37,804 nt of DNA from an uncultured Colwellia sp. (GTDB taxonomy: Bacteria > Pseudomonadota > Gammaproteobacteria > Enterobacterales > Alteromonadaceae). Below, one piece after another: positions 1-10,527 of this stretch. The stretch spans positions 1 to 37,804 of the forward strand of contig CAJXUT010000005.1 in assembly GCA_913061365.1 (NCBI GenBank), given 5' to 3'. The notes beneath the pieces were generated by a model. It searched no databases, was not told the origin of the DNA, and saw only the letters and a program-made list of their open reading frames with translations. Both the position numbers and the translations under genes were made by a program. The first letter of the stretch is position 1; each line of letters begins with the position of its first letter.

Positions 1-41
1 CCTCTACGTCTCGTGGGCTCGGAGATGTGTATAAGAGACAG
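1..41. other. Illumina Nextera adapter contamination (i7 side): partial index CCTCTAC + GTCTCGTGGGCTCGGAGATGTGTATAAGAGACAG
   Basis: Positions 8-41 match the Nextera Read 2 transposase adapter exactly, including the 19-bp mosaic end AGATGTGTATAAGAGACAG; 1-7 fit the last 7 nt of a Nextera i7 index (TCCTCTAC). Confidence 0.98.
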
Positions 42-306
42 CATCTGTAAAGTCCGTTTGCTGTACTTCTAAAAACATAGGTACACCAGGAATACATTTT
101 AGTGCTTCAACTAAACGTTCACGGTTTTCAGGACTATCGTTTTTGGTATTTACCTCAACATTATCCCAGTTCATTCGTGTGGTTACTTGTTCATCAACAC
201 GACGCAATACATTTTTAATATTCGATTCTAATATTTTAGTAAAACGTTTACGAACAGGGCGAGATTTAATGGTGATTTCAGCTTGTAGCTTTACGATAAA
301 TTTCAT
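42..306 (-). CDS. thiI: tRNA 4-thiouridine sulfurtransferase ThiI, N-terminal fragment (3' part missing at contig end)
   Basis: MKFIVKLQAEITIKSRPVRKRFTKILESNIKNVLRR...WDNVEV...IPGV resembles the ThiI N-terminus; ATG at 306. The ORF-track C-terminus AVSYTHLRAHET is translated adapter. Confidence 0.9.
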
Positions 307-464
307 CGACAAGTAACCTAAATAGTAACGGTAAATAATTGCCGCGCATTATATACTCAAATGCACTCAAGATACACACCTATAGCCATTCAAGAAATAA
401 TTTCAAAGTGTACTTTGATTGTTCACGAAAATAGTTAGACGTATTTATTTAAGATAAAAAAGCC

Positions 465-499
465 TTAAGCCTGTTTAGCCTTATTGTAAACAGGCTTAA
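465..499 (-). terminator. Rho-independent terminator of pomAB
   Basis: TTAAGCCTGTTT/AAACAGGCTTAA inverted repeat just downstream of the pomB stop, followed on the minus strand by GGCTTTTTTATC. Confidence 0.8.
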
Positions 500-501
500 A
501 A

Positions 502-1440
502 TTATTGAATTACTTGAATTGGTTCGGTTTCTTTAGCTTTACCTTGGTTAATGGTTATTTCGACTCGACGATTTCGACGACGATTTAATGCATTAGTGTT
601 AGGAACTAAAGGCCTAGTATCAGCATGACCTGCAACAACTAACCTTGCCTGCTCAAACTCAGGAACTTTAATCATTTCATGGGCAATAGCTACTGCACGT
701 TTACTCGATAAATCCCAGTTAGAACTAAACAGTTCAGAATCAACACCTCGATTATCTGTGTTGCCTGAAATCATAATTTCACCCGGCACTGTATTTAATA
801 GCTCACCAATTTGTCTAATAATAGGTCTAAACTTTGGTTGTAGAAAAGCTGAACCAGAAGGAAATGAACCATTCTCTCTAATACGGATAGTAATTTGCTG
901 TCCTAACGACTCTAACTCTACTGCACCGTCTTGAATCTGTTGTTCTAATTGTTGTGCTATCTTTTTAACTAATTCATTTACTTCTTCTTGAGCTGCATTT
1001 TCCATTTGATCTTGCGCTTGCTGCAAAGCTTCAGCTGACAAGGCATCTTCAGTATTTTGTGATTGACCACCACGCTCACTACCACGTTGCTCTTGACGTC
1101 CACCCGCAGACGTTTCATCACCCGCTTGAAACTCTAACATTTGCTGAGTCATTTCCATGGTTTGCTGCTGAATGACTTCAATAGGTGTGGGTTCAGGTTT
1201 TCCTGGACGAAACTCTTGCGCGATAATACTAGTTCCCTTAGGAATATCTTTAACTTCAATTTTGTTTTGAACACCAAAAGCAAACTTCATTGAGCCAGCA
1301 ATTTGCTTAAACTTAAGAACATCCATTTCAGAAAAAGATAAAAGCAATACGAAAAAGCACATCAATAAAGACATGAGATCAGCAAACGTTCCCATCCATG
1401 CAGGTAATCCTGGAGGTGGACACTTACATTCTTCAGCCAT
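502..1440 (-). CDS. pomB: Sodium-driven flagellar stator protein PomB (MotB family, OmpA-like C-terminus)
   Basis: CPPPGLPAWMGTFADLMSLLMCFFVLLLSFSEMDVLKFKQIAGSMKFAFGVQ... closely resembles PomB; OmpA-like peptidoglycan-binding domain at C-terminus. Confidence 0.95.
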   Translation of the reverse strand: MAEECKCPPPGLPAWMGTFADLMSLLMCFFVLLLSFSEMDVLKFKQIAGSMKFAFGVQNKIEVKDIPKGTSIIAQEFRPGKPEPTPIEVIQQQTMEMTQQMLEFQAGDETSAGGRQEQRGSERGGQSQNTEDALSAEALQQAQDQMENAAQEEVNELVKKIAQQLEQQIQDGAVELESLGQQITIRIRENGSFPSGSAFLQPKFRPIIRQIGELLNTVPGEIMISGNTDNRGVDSELFSSNWDLSSKRAVAIAHEMIKVPEFEQARLVVAGHADTRPLVPNTNALNRRRNRRVEITINQGKAKETEPIQVIQ

Positions 1441-1466
1441 ACATACTCCTACGAATAGATTCTGTA

Positions 1467-2234
1467 TTACTCATCATCAGCAGTACCAATTTGACGCTTG
1501 CCTTCTGCAAGATAGTTTTTCAGTAAACCTTCAATTACGCGTGGATTTTGTCCATCTTGAATACCTAGTACAGCATCAAGTACTAACTCTTGGTTCATTT
1601 TTTCTTCTGCTAATCTTAACTCTAATTTTGCGGCAATAGGAATAGCAATAACGTTAGCTAAAAAAGCACCATAAAGGGTTGTTAATAACGCAACAGCCAT
1701 CGCAGGGCCGATCGATTTAGGATCATCCATATTTGATAACATCGCAACCAAACCGATTAAGGTTCCAATCATGCCCATTGCAGGTGCAACATCTGCTAAT
1801 GCCATCAACATTTTAGCGCCAGTATCATGTCGTTCAGTGGTAAGATCTATATCTTTTTGCAAGGTTGCACGTACTACATCAGCATCATGACCATCAACTA
1901 ACATATCAACGCCTTTCTGCATAAACGCGTTGGTTATTTCAGCTTCTTCTAATGCGAGAAAGCCACCTTTACGTGCCGCGTCAGCCATATCAACAGCTTT
2001 TTCAATTAGCTCTTCTGGCTTTTCTAATTTGAACATAAAGGCTTTGCCGATAATTTTACCAATCCCAAAAAATTGGCCTAAATTATAATTCGATAAAACA
2101 ACAAAAATTGAACCACCAAATACAATGATTACTGATTGAGCATCAACAAACATCATAATATCGCCAGCTAGTAGCATAGCCATAATTAGTAGGCCAATTG
2201 CACCTAGTATTCCTATTAACGTTGCTAAATCCAC
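1467..2234 (-). CDS. pomA: Sodium-driven flagellar stator protein PomA (MotA/TolQ/ExbB family)
   Basis: MDLATLIGILGAIGLLIMAMLLAGDIMMFVDAQSVIIVFGGSIFVVLSNY...; MotA-type TM layout; directly upstream of pomB. Confidence 0.95.
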   Translation of the reverse strand: MDLATLIGILGAIGLLIMAMLLAGDIMMFVDAQSVIIVFGGSIFVVLSNYNLGQFFGIGKIIGKAFMFKLEKPEELIEKAVDMADAARKGGFLALEEAEITNAFMQKGVDMLVDGHDADVVRATLQKDIDLTTERHDTGAKMLMALADVAPAMGMIGTLIGLVAMLSNMDDPKSIGPAMAVALLTTLYGAFLANVIAIPIAAKLELRLAEEKMNQELVLDAVLGIQDGQNPRVIEGLLKNYLAEGKRQIGTADDE

Positions 2235-2466
2235 AACAATCCCCTAAACAAACAACTTTTAAGCATTAATAAAATAATAGTACATCAAGCGCATAATATT
2301 CGCTAATGGTTATCATGATATTACTTAATCAATATCATTATATCGTCAGATAGCTCAATAACTTAACGATAAAATAGAGAATATACTGCAGGTTTATTTG
2401 ACCCAAGCCCCTAGCTAGGGTAAGTTTGCGCCTATACTTTAAAATAGCTGGGCCTAAGCAAAGATC

Positions 2467-2733
2467 ATGGCAAAGAAAAAACTAGAAAACCTTACTTTTG
2501 AAGAATCTTTAAGTGAATTAGATGCAATAGTGAATAATTTAGAGCAAGGTGATTTAAGCTTAGAAGAGTCCATGACATTATTTGAACGCGGCTTAAGTTT
2601 AAGTCAAGTAAGTCAAAACAAACTTCAATCAGCCGAACAAAAAGTAAAAATATTACTTGATAAAAATGGTGAAAAACAACTTTCTAATTTTGAGTTGTCT
2701 GCAGAAAATCATAATTCAGGTGATACTTTGTGA
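2467..2733 (+). CDS. xseB: Exodeoxyribonuclease VII small subunit
   Basis: LTFEESLSELDAIVNNLEQGDLSLEESMTLFERGLSLSQ..C-terminal helix typical of XseB; overlaps ispA start. Confidence 0.95.
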   Translation: MAKKKLENLTFEESLSELDAIVNNLEQGDLSLEESMTLFERGLSLSQVSQNKLQSAEQKVKILLDKNGEKQLSNFELSAENHNSGDTL

Positions 2734-3620
2734 GCAAACTAGTCGATCATGATTTTTATCAACAACGTATTGATAACTTCCTAGCAGATAAACTCGATCA
2801 ATTAGCCATTAATGACGAGAAACTTCATCAAGCTATGCGTTATGGTTTATTGATTGGTGGCAAGCGTATGCGCCCATACTTAGCCTACATTACAGGTGAG
2901 GCATTAGGTGCTAATTTATCTGATATTGATGGTGTAGCTGGCGCATTAGAATGCATTCATGCTTATTCTTTATTGCATGATGATCTACCTGCCATGGATG
3001 ACGATGACTTAAGACGTGGAGAACCCACTTGTCATAAAGCATTTGATGAAGCAACAGCTATTCTTGCTGGTGATAGTTTACAAACATTGGCATTTGATAT
3101 TTTAGCTAATCATAGTTTTTCTAAAGCAATACAGCCAAAACAACTAAAATTAATTCAACAGCTAATTTCTGCCTCGGGTTACCAAGGCATGTGTGGTGGT
3201 CAAGCACTTGACCTAGCCGCAACAAACCAACAAATACCCTTAGCAGAATTAGAAGTACTGCACTCATTAAAAACAGGTGCATTACTTGAAGCATCGGTAC
3301 TCATGGGTGCTGAATGTGCAGTTCAAGTATCTGAAAACGATAAGAAAGCATTAAAAGAATATGCCCAACTTATAGGCTTAGCTTATCAAGTTCAAGATGA
3401 CATTATCGATATTACTTCCACTGAAGAGCAGTTGGGTAAACCAAGTGGTTCAGACCTTGCTGCAAATAAAAGTACCTACCCAGCTTTGCTTGGTTTACAA
3501 GGTGCACAAGAAAAAGCTGAAAACTTATTTCAACAAGCACTTCAAGCTTTGACTAGTTTGCCTTACAATACGCACTCCTTAGCTGAATTTGCTACTTTTA
3601 TTGTTAAACGTGACCATTAA
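2730..3620 (+). CDS. ispA: (2E,6E)-farnesyl diphosphate synthase
   Basis: DDLPAMDDDDLRRGEPTCHKAFDEATAILAGD and YQVQDDIIDIT aspartate-rich motifs of short-chain polyprenyl synthases; xseB-ispA-dxs order. Confidence 0.95.
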   Translation: MSKLVDHDFYQQRIDNFLADKLDQLAINDEKLHQAMRYGLLIGGKRMRPYLAYITGEALGANLSDIDGVAGALECIHAYSLLHDDLPAMDDDDLRRGEPTCHKAFDEATAILAGDSLQTLAFDILANHSFSKAIQPKQLKLIQQLISASGYQGMCGGQALDLAATNQQIPLAELEVLHSLKTGALLEASVLMGAECAVQVSENDKKALKEYAQLIGLAYQVQDDIIDITSTEEQLGKPSGSDLAANKSTYPALLGLQGAQEKAENLFQQALQALTSLPYNTHSLAEFATFIVKRDH

Positions 3621-3675
3621 ACGCAGGCGTTTATCCGTTAAAGACTAAAATAAAAAGATATTATATAGAGCAACT

Positions 3676-5541
3676 ATGACTACAAACCTAGCTGATTATC
3701 CATTTCTTGCTCAGATCAATTCTCCAAAAGATTTGCGAAATATTTCCCAAGATCAATTGTCACGCATTAGCAATGAACTGCGAAGCTACTTATTAAATTC
3801 AGTTAGTAAAAGTAGTGGTCATTTCGCTTCCGGATTAGGCACAATTGAGTTAACCGTAGCCCTGCACTACGTATATAATACCCCATTCGATCATCTTATA
3901 TGGGATGTTGGCCACCAAGCTTACCCTCATAAGATTTTAACGGGTCGTAGAGATCAGTTGCACACTATTAGACAAAAAGATGGTTTACACCCTTTTCCTT
4001 GGCGAGAAGAAAGTGAATACGACACATTAAGTGTTGGACATTCAAGTACCTCTATTTCAGCTGCTTTAGGTTTAGCTGTGGCCGCTGAAAAAGAAGGAAA
4101 AAACAGAAAAACAGTTGCCGTTATTGGCGATGGTGCTATGACCGCAGGTATGGCATTTGAAGCGTTAAACCACGCAGGCGATATCAGAAAAGATATGCTA
4201 GTTGTATTAAATGATAATGAGATGTCTATTTCAGAAAATGTAGGTGCTTTAAATAATCATTTAGCAAAAATGCTATCTGGCAGTGTATATACTGGCTTAC
4301 GTGAAGGCAGCAAACGTATTCTGAATAATTTACCTCCAATAAAAGAATTAGCCAGTCGCGCAGAAGAACACCTTAAAGGCATGGTTGTACCTAGTACATT
4401 TTTTGAGGAATTAGGCTTTAATTATATTGGCCCAATAGATGGTCATGATGTTAATGGTCTTGTTGAAACCATCAAAAACATGCGTAGCCTTAAAGGCCCT
4501 CAATTACTTCATATTGCGACTAAAAAAGGCAAAGGCTATCACGCTGCGGAACAAGATCCGATAAAGTATCACGCGGTACCAAAATTCAATCCAAATGATG
4601 CAAACTTACCCAAAGCGAAGCCCGCTTTACCAACCTACTCTCAAATATTCGGTGATTGGTTATGTAAAACTGCAGAGGTTGATAAAAAGTTAGTTGCGAT
4701 AACACCTGCAATGAGAGAAGGCTCAGGTATGGTTGAGTTCAGTCAACGCTTTCCTGATCAATACTACGATGTTGCAATCGCAGAACAACATGCTGTAACT
4801 TATGCAGCAGGTCTTGCTATAGGTGGTCAAAAACCTGTTGTAGCAATCTACTCAAGCTTTTTACAACGTGGCTATGATCAATTAATTCATGATATTGCTA
4901 TCCAAAATCTACCAGTACTCTTCGCGGTTGATAGAGCAGGTATTGTTGGCGCTGACGGTGCAACCCATCAAGGTTCATTTGATCTAAGCTTTTTACGATG
5001 TATACCAAACCTTGTTATCATGGCGCCTTCAAATGAACGTGAATGCCAACTCATGTTAAATACGGGTCATCAACTTAATACACCATCAGTAGTCCGTTAC
5101 CCGCGCGGTAATGGTACAGGTGAAGTATTACCCAAAGTCGATGAAGTTATTGAACTAGGTAAAGGTTTAACCATTAATAGTGGACAAGAAATTGCGGTTT
5201 TGAGCTTTGGGACTATGCTTGGTGAAGCAAAGGTTGCAGCAGAAGAACTAAATGCAACTCTGATAGATATGCGCTTTATTAAACCGTTAGATCAACAGAT
5301 TATTGACGAAATAGTTAGTTCACATGAGTTAATAGTTACCGTAGAAGATAACGCTATTGCAGGCGGTGCAGGCTCGGGTGTAAACGAATACATTTTGTCA
5401 CAAGGCTACGCAATAAAAGTTCTAAATATAGGCATTCCTGATCAGTTTATCAAGCATGGTACTCAAGCTGAAGTTCATGAAGAGTTAGGCCTAGACAGTA
5501 TTGGGATTATCAATAAAATCAACCAATTTACTGGCATCTAA
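3676..5541 (+). CDS. dxs: 1-deoxy-D-xylulose-5-phosphate synthase
   Basis: [53 protein letters not shown] motifs of DXS. Confidence 0.97.
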   Translation: MTTNLADYPFLAQINSPKDLRNISQDQLSRISNELRSYLLNSVSKSSGHFASGLGTIELTVALHYVYNTPFDHLIWDVGHQAYPHKILTGRRDQLHTIRQKDGLHPFPWREESEYDTLSVGHSSTSISAALGLAVAAEKEGKNRKTVAVIGDGAMTAGMAFEALNHAGDIRKDMLVVLNDNEMSISENVGALNNHLAKMLSGSVYTGLREGSKRILNNLPPIKELASRAEEHLKGMVVPSTFFEELGFNYIGPIDGHDVNGLVETIKNMRSLKGPQLLHIATKKGKGYHAAEQDPIKYHAVPKFNPNDANLPKAKPALPTYSQIFGDWLCKTAEVDKKLVAITPAMREGSGMVEFSQRFPDQYYDVAIAEQHAVTYAAGLAIGGQKPVVAIYSSFLQRGYDQLIHDIAIQNLPVLFAVDRAGIVGADGATHQGSFDLSFLRCIPNLVIMAPSNERECQLMLNTGHQLNTPSVVRYPRGNGTGEVLPKVDEVIELGKGLTINSGQEIAVLSFGTMLGEAKVAAEELNATLIDMRFIKPLDQQIIDEIVSSHELIVTVEDNAIAGGAGSGVNEYILSQGYAIKVLNIGIPDQFIKHGTQAEVHEELGLDSIGIINKINQFTGI

Positions 5542-5548
5542 TACCAAT

Positions 5549-5579
5549 AAAGGCATACCTATCAACTAGGTATGCCTTT
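5549..5579. terminator. Bidirectional terminator between dxs(+) and nqrM(-)
   Basis: Perfect 12-bp arms AAAGGCATACCT / AGGTATGCCTTT with 7-nt loop between convergent genes. Confidence 0.8.
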
Positions 5580-5625
5580 AATAATTCTTTAGGTATTCCA
5601 TTTAATCTTATATCAAAAGAATAAA

Positions 5626-5856
5626 CTATAAGTTAGCAACATCAATTCTATTTTCAAGATTACTTTCTAAAGCCGCTTTACGTTCACGCTCTTGACGTTT
5701 TTCACATGGATTATCGCAGTTACACTCTTTATCAATTCCAACACTTGCTAAGCCTCCACAGCTACCTGCAAGCGTCTTCTTCTGAAAAATATACCCTACA
5801 GCCATAGCTGCGCCGATAAGAAGAAAAAAGACAAAGGTAATTAAAAAAATCATCAT
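5626..5856 (-). CDS. nqrM: Na+-NQR maturation protein NqrM
   Basis: Short TM protein with SCGGLASVGIDKECNCDNPCEKR cysteine motif of the NqrM/DUF539 family; lies downstream of nqr/apbE. Confidence 0.92.
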   Translation of the reverse strand: MMIFLITFVFFLLIGAAMAVGYIFQKKTLAGSCGGLASVGIDKECNCDNPCEKRQERERKAALESNLENRIDVANL

Positions 5857-6008
5857 AATGCGTTATGCCTATTACTAATTTACTTTATTGTTAGACTACC
5901 AGACATAAATATAAACATTGTCGATAATCAGATTTGTTATTTAAGAACTACAACGACTGCTGTGTATTCTACATGAATATTCAGTCTCTGTATTTTTGAT
6001 ACTTAGTC

Positions 6009-7043
6009 TTACTTTAAATATTGTTTAAATTTTACCGTAAACTGTTCGCTAAAGCCATGCTCTGTTTTAGAAATAAACAAAGCTGCAATGTTATTTTTTA
6101 TCGCAAATGCCATTCCTTTTTCAGTTCCCATTACCATTAACGTCGTTGATAAGCCATCTGCTGTCATCGAAGAAGGATCAATAACCGTAACGGACACAAG
6201 ATTATGATCTATAGGTTTTCCGGTAGCAGGATCTATAATATGAGAGAAACGATGTCCATCAGCTTCAAAATAATTTCGATAATCACCCGAAGTTGCCACT
6301 GCATTATCTTTTGGTATAACAATCTGATGTACTGCTCTTTCTTCACCAGAAGGATCTAAAATAGGCTTTTCAATAGCAATAGCCCAGAGTTCACCTGTAT
6401 GTTTAAACCCTTTTAAGCGCATTTCCCCGCCGATTTCTACTAAATAGTTTGTTATGCCATTCGCTTCAATTAACTCAGCGACAATATCCACACCGTAGCC
6501 TTTTGCTATGGTTGATAGGTCGATATAAAGGCTTGGTATATCTTTAGATAGTTGCTGACCATCTAAATGCAAATTCTTTAAGCCTATTCTTGTTAAAGTT
6601 GCTGCTAGTAATTCTTCGTTTGGTGCTTTTTCTGGTCGTTGTTCAGGACCAAATCCCCATAAATTCACTAACGGACCCACCGTAATATCAAGCTTCCCCT
6701 CACTTAATTCGCCTAAACGAATCGATTCCTTTAAGACCCGAGCAAAACCAGCGGATACCTCAAAGTTTTCTGAAGAGGAAGATTTATTAAACCGTGATAT
6801 CTCTGAATTGGGAATATAAGTCGACATTTCTTGATTGACTTGCTTGAGCACTCCATCAATTTTTTGTTGTAGTTTTAAATTTGTTACCTGCTCAGGCGTT
6901 GCGACGACTTTGATATTATAAGTCGTTCCCATAGTACGCCCTTGCAATAGAATCTCACTTTTCGGCGAATTATTACTAGGAAAACAAGCGGTGATACTAA
7001 TAGATAAAATCACTATTAGCATTAATTTGATATTGTTCATCAT
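6009..7043 (-). CDS. apbE: FAD:protein FMN transferase ApbE (lipoprotein)
   Basis: LLQGRTMGTTYNIKVV, DLSTIAKGYGVD, GGEMRLKG motifs; lipobox-like SITAC. The ORF-track start at 7052 is probably too early; ATG codons at 7040 or 7043. Confidence 0.93.
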   Translation of the reverse strand: MMNNIKLMLIVILSISITACFPSNNSPKSEILLQGRTMGTTYNIKVVATPEQVTNLKLQQKIDGVLKQVNQEMSTYIPNSEISRFNKSSSSENFEVSAGFARVLKESIRLGELSEGKLDITVGPLVNLWGFGPEQRPEKAPNEELLAATLTRIGLKNLHLDGQQLSKDIPSLYIDLSTIAKGYGVDIVAELIEANGITNYLVEIGGEMRLKGFKHTGELWAIAIEKPILDPSGEERAVHQIVIPKDNAVATSGDYRNYFEADGHRFSHIIDPATGKPIDHNLVSVTVIDPSSMTADGLSTTLMVMGTEKGMAFAIKNNIAALFISKTEHGFSEQFTVKFKQYLK

Positions 7044-7101
7044 TACTTCCAAATTTATTATTTAAGTAAAAACACTTCAAAAATGCCTTTATATAAATAA
7101 T

Positions 7102-7123
7102 AAAGACGACCTAAGTCGTCTTT
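7102..7123. terminator. Terminator-like hairpin between nqrF and apbE
   Basis: AAAGACGAC-CTAA-GTCGTCTTT perfect 9-bp arms; followed on the minus strand by TTTATTATTTATAT. Confidence 0.6.
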
Positions 7124-7141
7124 AAATATATCTAAATTAGG

Positions 7142-7249
7142 CTGTAATTTGCAGTTAATCCGCTCTAGAACAAAAAGAAGGCGCGGAGTTGACGTTAGTC
7201 AATGAGCACCTTCGATGCCGTTATAGAGTGGAGTAGCAAAAAATTCAGT
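7142..7249. repeat. ~110-bp imperfect palindromic intergenic element
   Basis: Nested arms: CCGCTCTAGAAC (7160-7171)/GTTATAGAGTGG (7220-7231), GAAGGCGC (7177-7184)/GCACCTTC (7206-7213), TTGAC (7189-7193)/GTCAA (7198-7202), loop GTTA. Confidence 0.65.
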
Positions 7250-7253
7250 TTAA

Positions 7254-8477
7254 TTAGCCACCGAAGTCATCAAGAAGTATGTTCTCGTCTTCTACGCCTA
7301 AATCTTTAAGCATATGAATAACAGCAGCATTCATCATTGGAGGACCACACATATAGTATTCACAATCTTCTGGTGCTTCATGGTCTTTCAAATATTCTTC
7401 ATGAAGAACATTATGAATAAAACCAGTCATACCTTCCCAATTATCTTCTGGCTGTGGATCAGATAGCGCAACATGCCATTGGAAGTTATCATTATCAGCA
7501 GCTAAGCCGTTATAATCATCTTCATAGAACATTTCACGTTTTGAACGAGCACCATACCAAAAACTCATCTTACGTTTAGTTTTTAAACGCTTAAGTTGGT
7601 CAAAGATATGAGAACGCATTGGTGCCATACCAGCACCACCACCGATAAATACCATTTCATTTTCAGTTTCTTTAGCAAAGAACTCACCAAATGGACCTGA
7701 AATTGTCACTTTATCACCAGGCTTAAGGCTAAAGATGAAAGATGACATTTTACCTGCTGGTAAATGTAAACGTCCAGGAGGAGGCGTAGCAATACGCACG
7801 TTCAGCATAATAATGCCTTCCTCTTCAGGATAGTTTGCCATTGAATAAGCACGTAACGTTGGTTCATCAACTTTTGACTCTACATCAAAGAAGCCAAAAT
7901 GATTCCAATCACCTTTATATTGTTCATCAATATCAAAATCTTTATATTTCACATGATGCGCAGGTGCTTCAATTTGGATATAGCCACCTGCTTTAAACGG
8001 AACAGACTCACCATTTGGAATTTGCAGTTTAAGTTCTTTAATGAAAGTCGCTTGATTATCATTTGAGATAACTTCACATTCCCATTGTTGAACACCGAAG
8101 ATTTCATCTTCTACTTCAATTTCCATGTCTTGCTTAACAGCAACTTGACATGCTAAGCGACAACCAGCTTTAGCTTCACGCTTGTTAATATGACCTTCTT
8201 CCGTTGGTAGAATATCACCACCACCTGAATGAACATCAACACGACATTGGCCACAAGTACCACCGCCACCACAGGCTGAAGGAATAAAGATCCCTTGATC
8301 AGCTAATGCACCTAATAATTTGCCACCAGCGGCAGTAACTACTGCCTTTTCCGGATCACCGTTTATGCTAATCGTAACGTCACCGCTTGATACTAACTTA
8401 GATTTAGCAAACAAAATTACTAATACTAAGGCAATAACTATCGCTGTGAACATCGATACGCCGAGAATAATTTCCAT
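7254..8477 (-). CDS. nqrF: Na+-translocating NADH:ubiquinone reductase subunit F
   Basis: 2Fe-2S motif [20 protein letters not shown] reductase motifs [30 protein letters not shown]. Confidence 0.97.
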   Translation of the reverse strand: MEIILGVSMFTAIVIALVLVILFAKSKLVSSGDVTISINGDPEKAVVTAAGGKLLGALADQGIFIPSACGGGGTCGQCRVDVHSGGGDILPTEEGHINKREAKAGCRLACQVAVKQDMEIEVEDEIFGVQQWECEVISNDNQATFIKELKLQIPNGESVPFKAGGYIQIEAPAHHVKYKDFDIDEQYKGDWNHFGFFDVESKVDEPTLRAYSMANYPEEEGIIMLNVRIATPPPGRLHLPAGKMSSFIFSLKPGDKVTISGPFGEFFAKETENEMVFIGGGAGMAPMRSHIFDQLKRLKTKRKMSFWYGARSKREMFYEDDYNGLAADNDNFQWHVALSDPQPEDNWEGMTGFIHNVLHEEYLKDHEAPEDCEYYMCGPPMMNAAVIHMLKDLGVEDENILLDDFGG

Positions 8478-8507
8478 CGACCTTTCCTTATATTTTTATC
8501 TAAATAG

Positions 8508-9131
8508 TTACAGTGAAATACCGCCGAAAGACAAAAAGCCAAAGGCCATTAATCCTGCAGTAATAAACGTAATACCTAAACCTTTTAAGCCATTTGGTAC
8601 GTCAGAGTATTTCATTTTCTCGCGTAATCCAGCCATCAATACGATTGCTAACATCCAACCAACACCTGAACCAATGCCGTAAACAACACTTTCACCAAGA
8701 GTAAGGTTTTTTGCAACCATAAATGAAACCGCACCAAAAATCGCACAGTTAACGGTAATTAATGGCAAAAATATACCAAGCGCTTGATACAAAGCAGGGA
8801 AATACTTATCTAAAATCATTTCCAATATTTGTACTAAAGCAGCAATTACACCGATAAAGGTAATAAATGATAAGAAGCTTAGATCGATAGAGTTAGCTGG
8901 GTCAGTAATGCCCATCATGCCATCTAATGCACCTGGCGCTAGAATAGCTTGATAGATAATTTGGTTAGCAGGAACTGCTAGACCTAATACCACCACAACC
9001 GCAACACCAAGGCCAATAGCTGTACTAACTTTCTTTGATACCGCTAAGAAAGTACACATACCTAAGAAAAAGCTTAACGCCATATTCTCGATGAAAATGG
9101 TTTTAATAAAGATACTTAAATAATGTTCCAT
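8508..9131 (-). CDS. nqrE: Na+-NQR subunit E
   Basis: [34 protein letters not shown]; NqrDE/RnfAE family; operon position. Confidence 0.97.
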   Translation of the reverse strand: MEHYLSIFIKTIFIENMALSFFLGMCTFLAVSKKVSTAIGLGVAVVVVLGLAVPANQIIYQAILAPGALDGMMGITDPANSIDLSFLSFITFIGVIAALVQILEMILDKYFPALYQALGIFLPLITVNCAIFGAVSFMVAKNLTLGESVVYGIGSGVGWMLAIVLMAGLREKMKYSDVPNGLKGLGITFITAGLMAFGFLSFGGISL

Positions 9132-9133
9132 GA

Positions 9134-9757
9134 TTAATCTTCCTCAACTTGTTCTGGTTTCCACTGACGAATAGCCCAGATGGTTAAACCAATAATGAAG
9201 AATGAACTAAATGGTAGTACTAATAAACCGTTACCTTGATACCAACCACCATTTTGGGTAAGTTGTAAAATCTCAATACCGAAAAGAGTACCAAAACCAA
9301 GTAATTCACGGAAAAAAGCGACAACCAATAGTACAGCACCATAACCTAAACCATTACCGATACCGTCTAAAAAGCTCACACCTGGCTTTTCTTTCATAGC
9401 AAAAGCTTCAGCACGCCCCATAACGATACAGTTAGTAATGATTAAACCAATATAAACTGATAGCTCTTTCGACAATTGATAAGAGAAAGCTTTCAATACT
9501 TGGTCAACAACAATAACTAACGAGGCAATAATCGCCATTTGCACGATAATACGTACGCTTGACGGTATTTGGTTACGAATAGCAGAGATAAACAAGTTAG
9601 AAAATGCCGTTACCAACATAACTGCAATAGTCATGACTAACGCATTAGCCATTGAGCTTGTTACCGCTAATGCAGAACAAACACCCAATACTTGTAGCGC
9701 GATAGGGTTATTATCTACAACTGGTCCAAAAAGAACTTTTTTATTATCTGAAGACAT
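9134..9757 (-). CDS. nqrD: Na+-NQR subunit D
   Basis: [38 protein letters not shown]; NqrDE family. Confidence 0.97.
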   Translation of the reverse strand: MSSDNKKVLFGPVVDNNPIALQVLGVCSALAVTSSMANALVMTIAVMLVTAFSNLFISAIRNQIPSSVRIIVQMAIIASLVIVVDQVLKAFSYQLSKELSVYIGLIITNCIVMGRAEAFAMKEKPGVSFLDGIGNGLGYGAVLLVVAFFRELLGFGTLFGIEILQLTQNGGWYQGNGLLVLPFSSFFIIGLTIWAIRQWKPEQVEED

Positions 9758-10527
9758 TACTCAAGCCCTCCATTTTTAAAATTAGCAACGAAAGGACCAT
9801 AGCCCTCAGTACCTAACCAAAAGCGTAATGTGCTAGTCACACCATTACTGGTCAATGTAGCACCAGATAATGCGTCAACACCATTAATATCATTTTGTTT
9901 AGCGCCACCTTTAACCAACTGAATAGCTGGTTCGCCCTGTTCGTTGTACATTTTTTTACCTGGCCATAAAGCTTTCCATTTAGGGTTAAGTACTTCAGCA
10001 CCTAATCCTGGAGTTTCTTTAAGATCAGAGTAAACAACACTTCGAACGGTATTTAAATCAGGAGCTAGACCAACAAAACCATACATTAGATCCCATAAAC
10101 CAGAACCAACAATAGGTAATACTATGGTATCTAACTGACCTTGATCATCTTTTACTAAATAAATAACAGCACGATCAGCACGACGACTAAGGCCTGCTAT
10201 ATCATTCTCTGGCTTAGTACTTTTACTCGCATCACGAGAGTCTGCACGCTCGTCAAACGAATCTGTATCGCCATCAATAATTTTACCTGTTTCAAGTTCA
10301 ATCATTTTAGCTTCTACAAACTTAGCGTAAGTACCAACTATATCTGACCCTGCTTTTTCAATCAGACCAGACGCTTCTAGAATTTTAGTTTGTTTATCAA
10401 GTAATTTATTCGCTTGCTGTAGTGGTTTCAAACCAATGGCAGAAACAGATACTAAAGCAGCACACACCAAACAAACAACAAATACAAAACCTAACGTTTT
10501 GCCGACAGTTTCTTTATTACTAGACAT
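9757..10527 (-). CDS. nqrC: Na+-NQR subunit C (covalent FMN)
   Basis: FMN-binding motif [14 protein letters not shown]; start at ATG 10527 ([11 protein letters not shown]), overlapping the nqrB stop. Confidence 0.96.
   Translation of the reverse strand: MSSNKETVGKTLGFVFVVCLVCAALVSVSAIGLKPLQQANKLLDKQTKILEASGLIEKAGSDIVGTYAKFVEAKMIELETGKIIDGDTDSFDERADSRDASKSTKPENDIAGLSRRADRAVIYLVKDDQGQLDTIVLPIVGSGLWDLMYGFVGLAPDLNTVRSVVYSDLKETPGLGAEVLNPKWKALWPGKKMYNEQGEPAIQLVKGGAKQNDINGVDALSGATLTSNGVTSTLRFWLGTEGYGPFVANFKNGGLE

Noticed and set aside
1373-1639. ORF + 88 aa antisense across pomB/pomA junction
   Set aside because: Opposite strand of well-supported stator genes; composition is shadow-ORF-like with no recognisable domain.
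8320-8682. ORF + 120 aa antisense across nqrF/nqrE
   Set aside because: Shadow ORF on the opposite strand of conserved Nqr genes.
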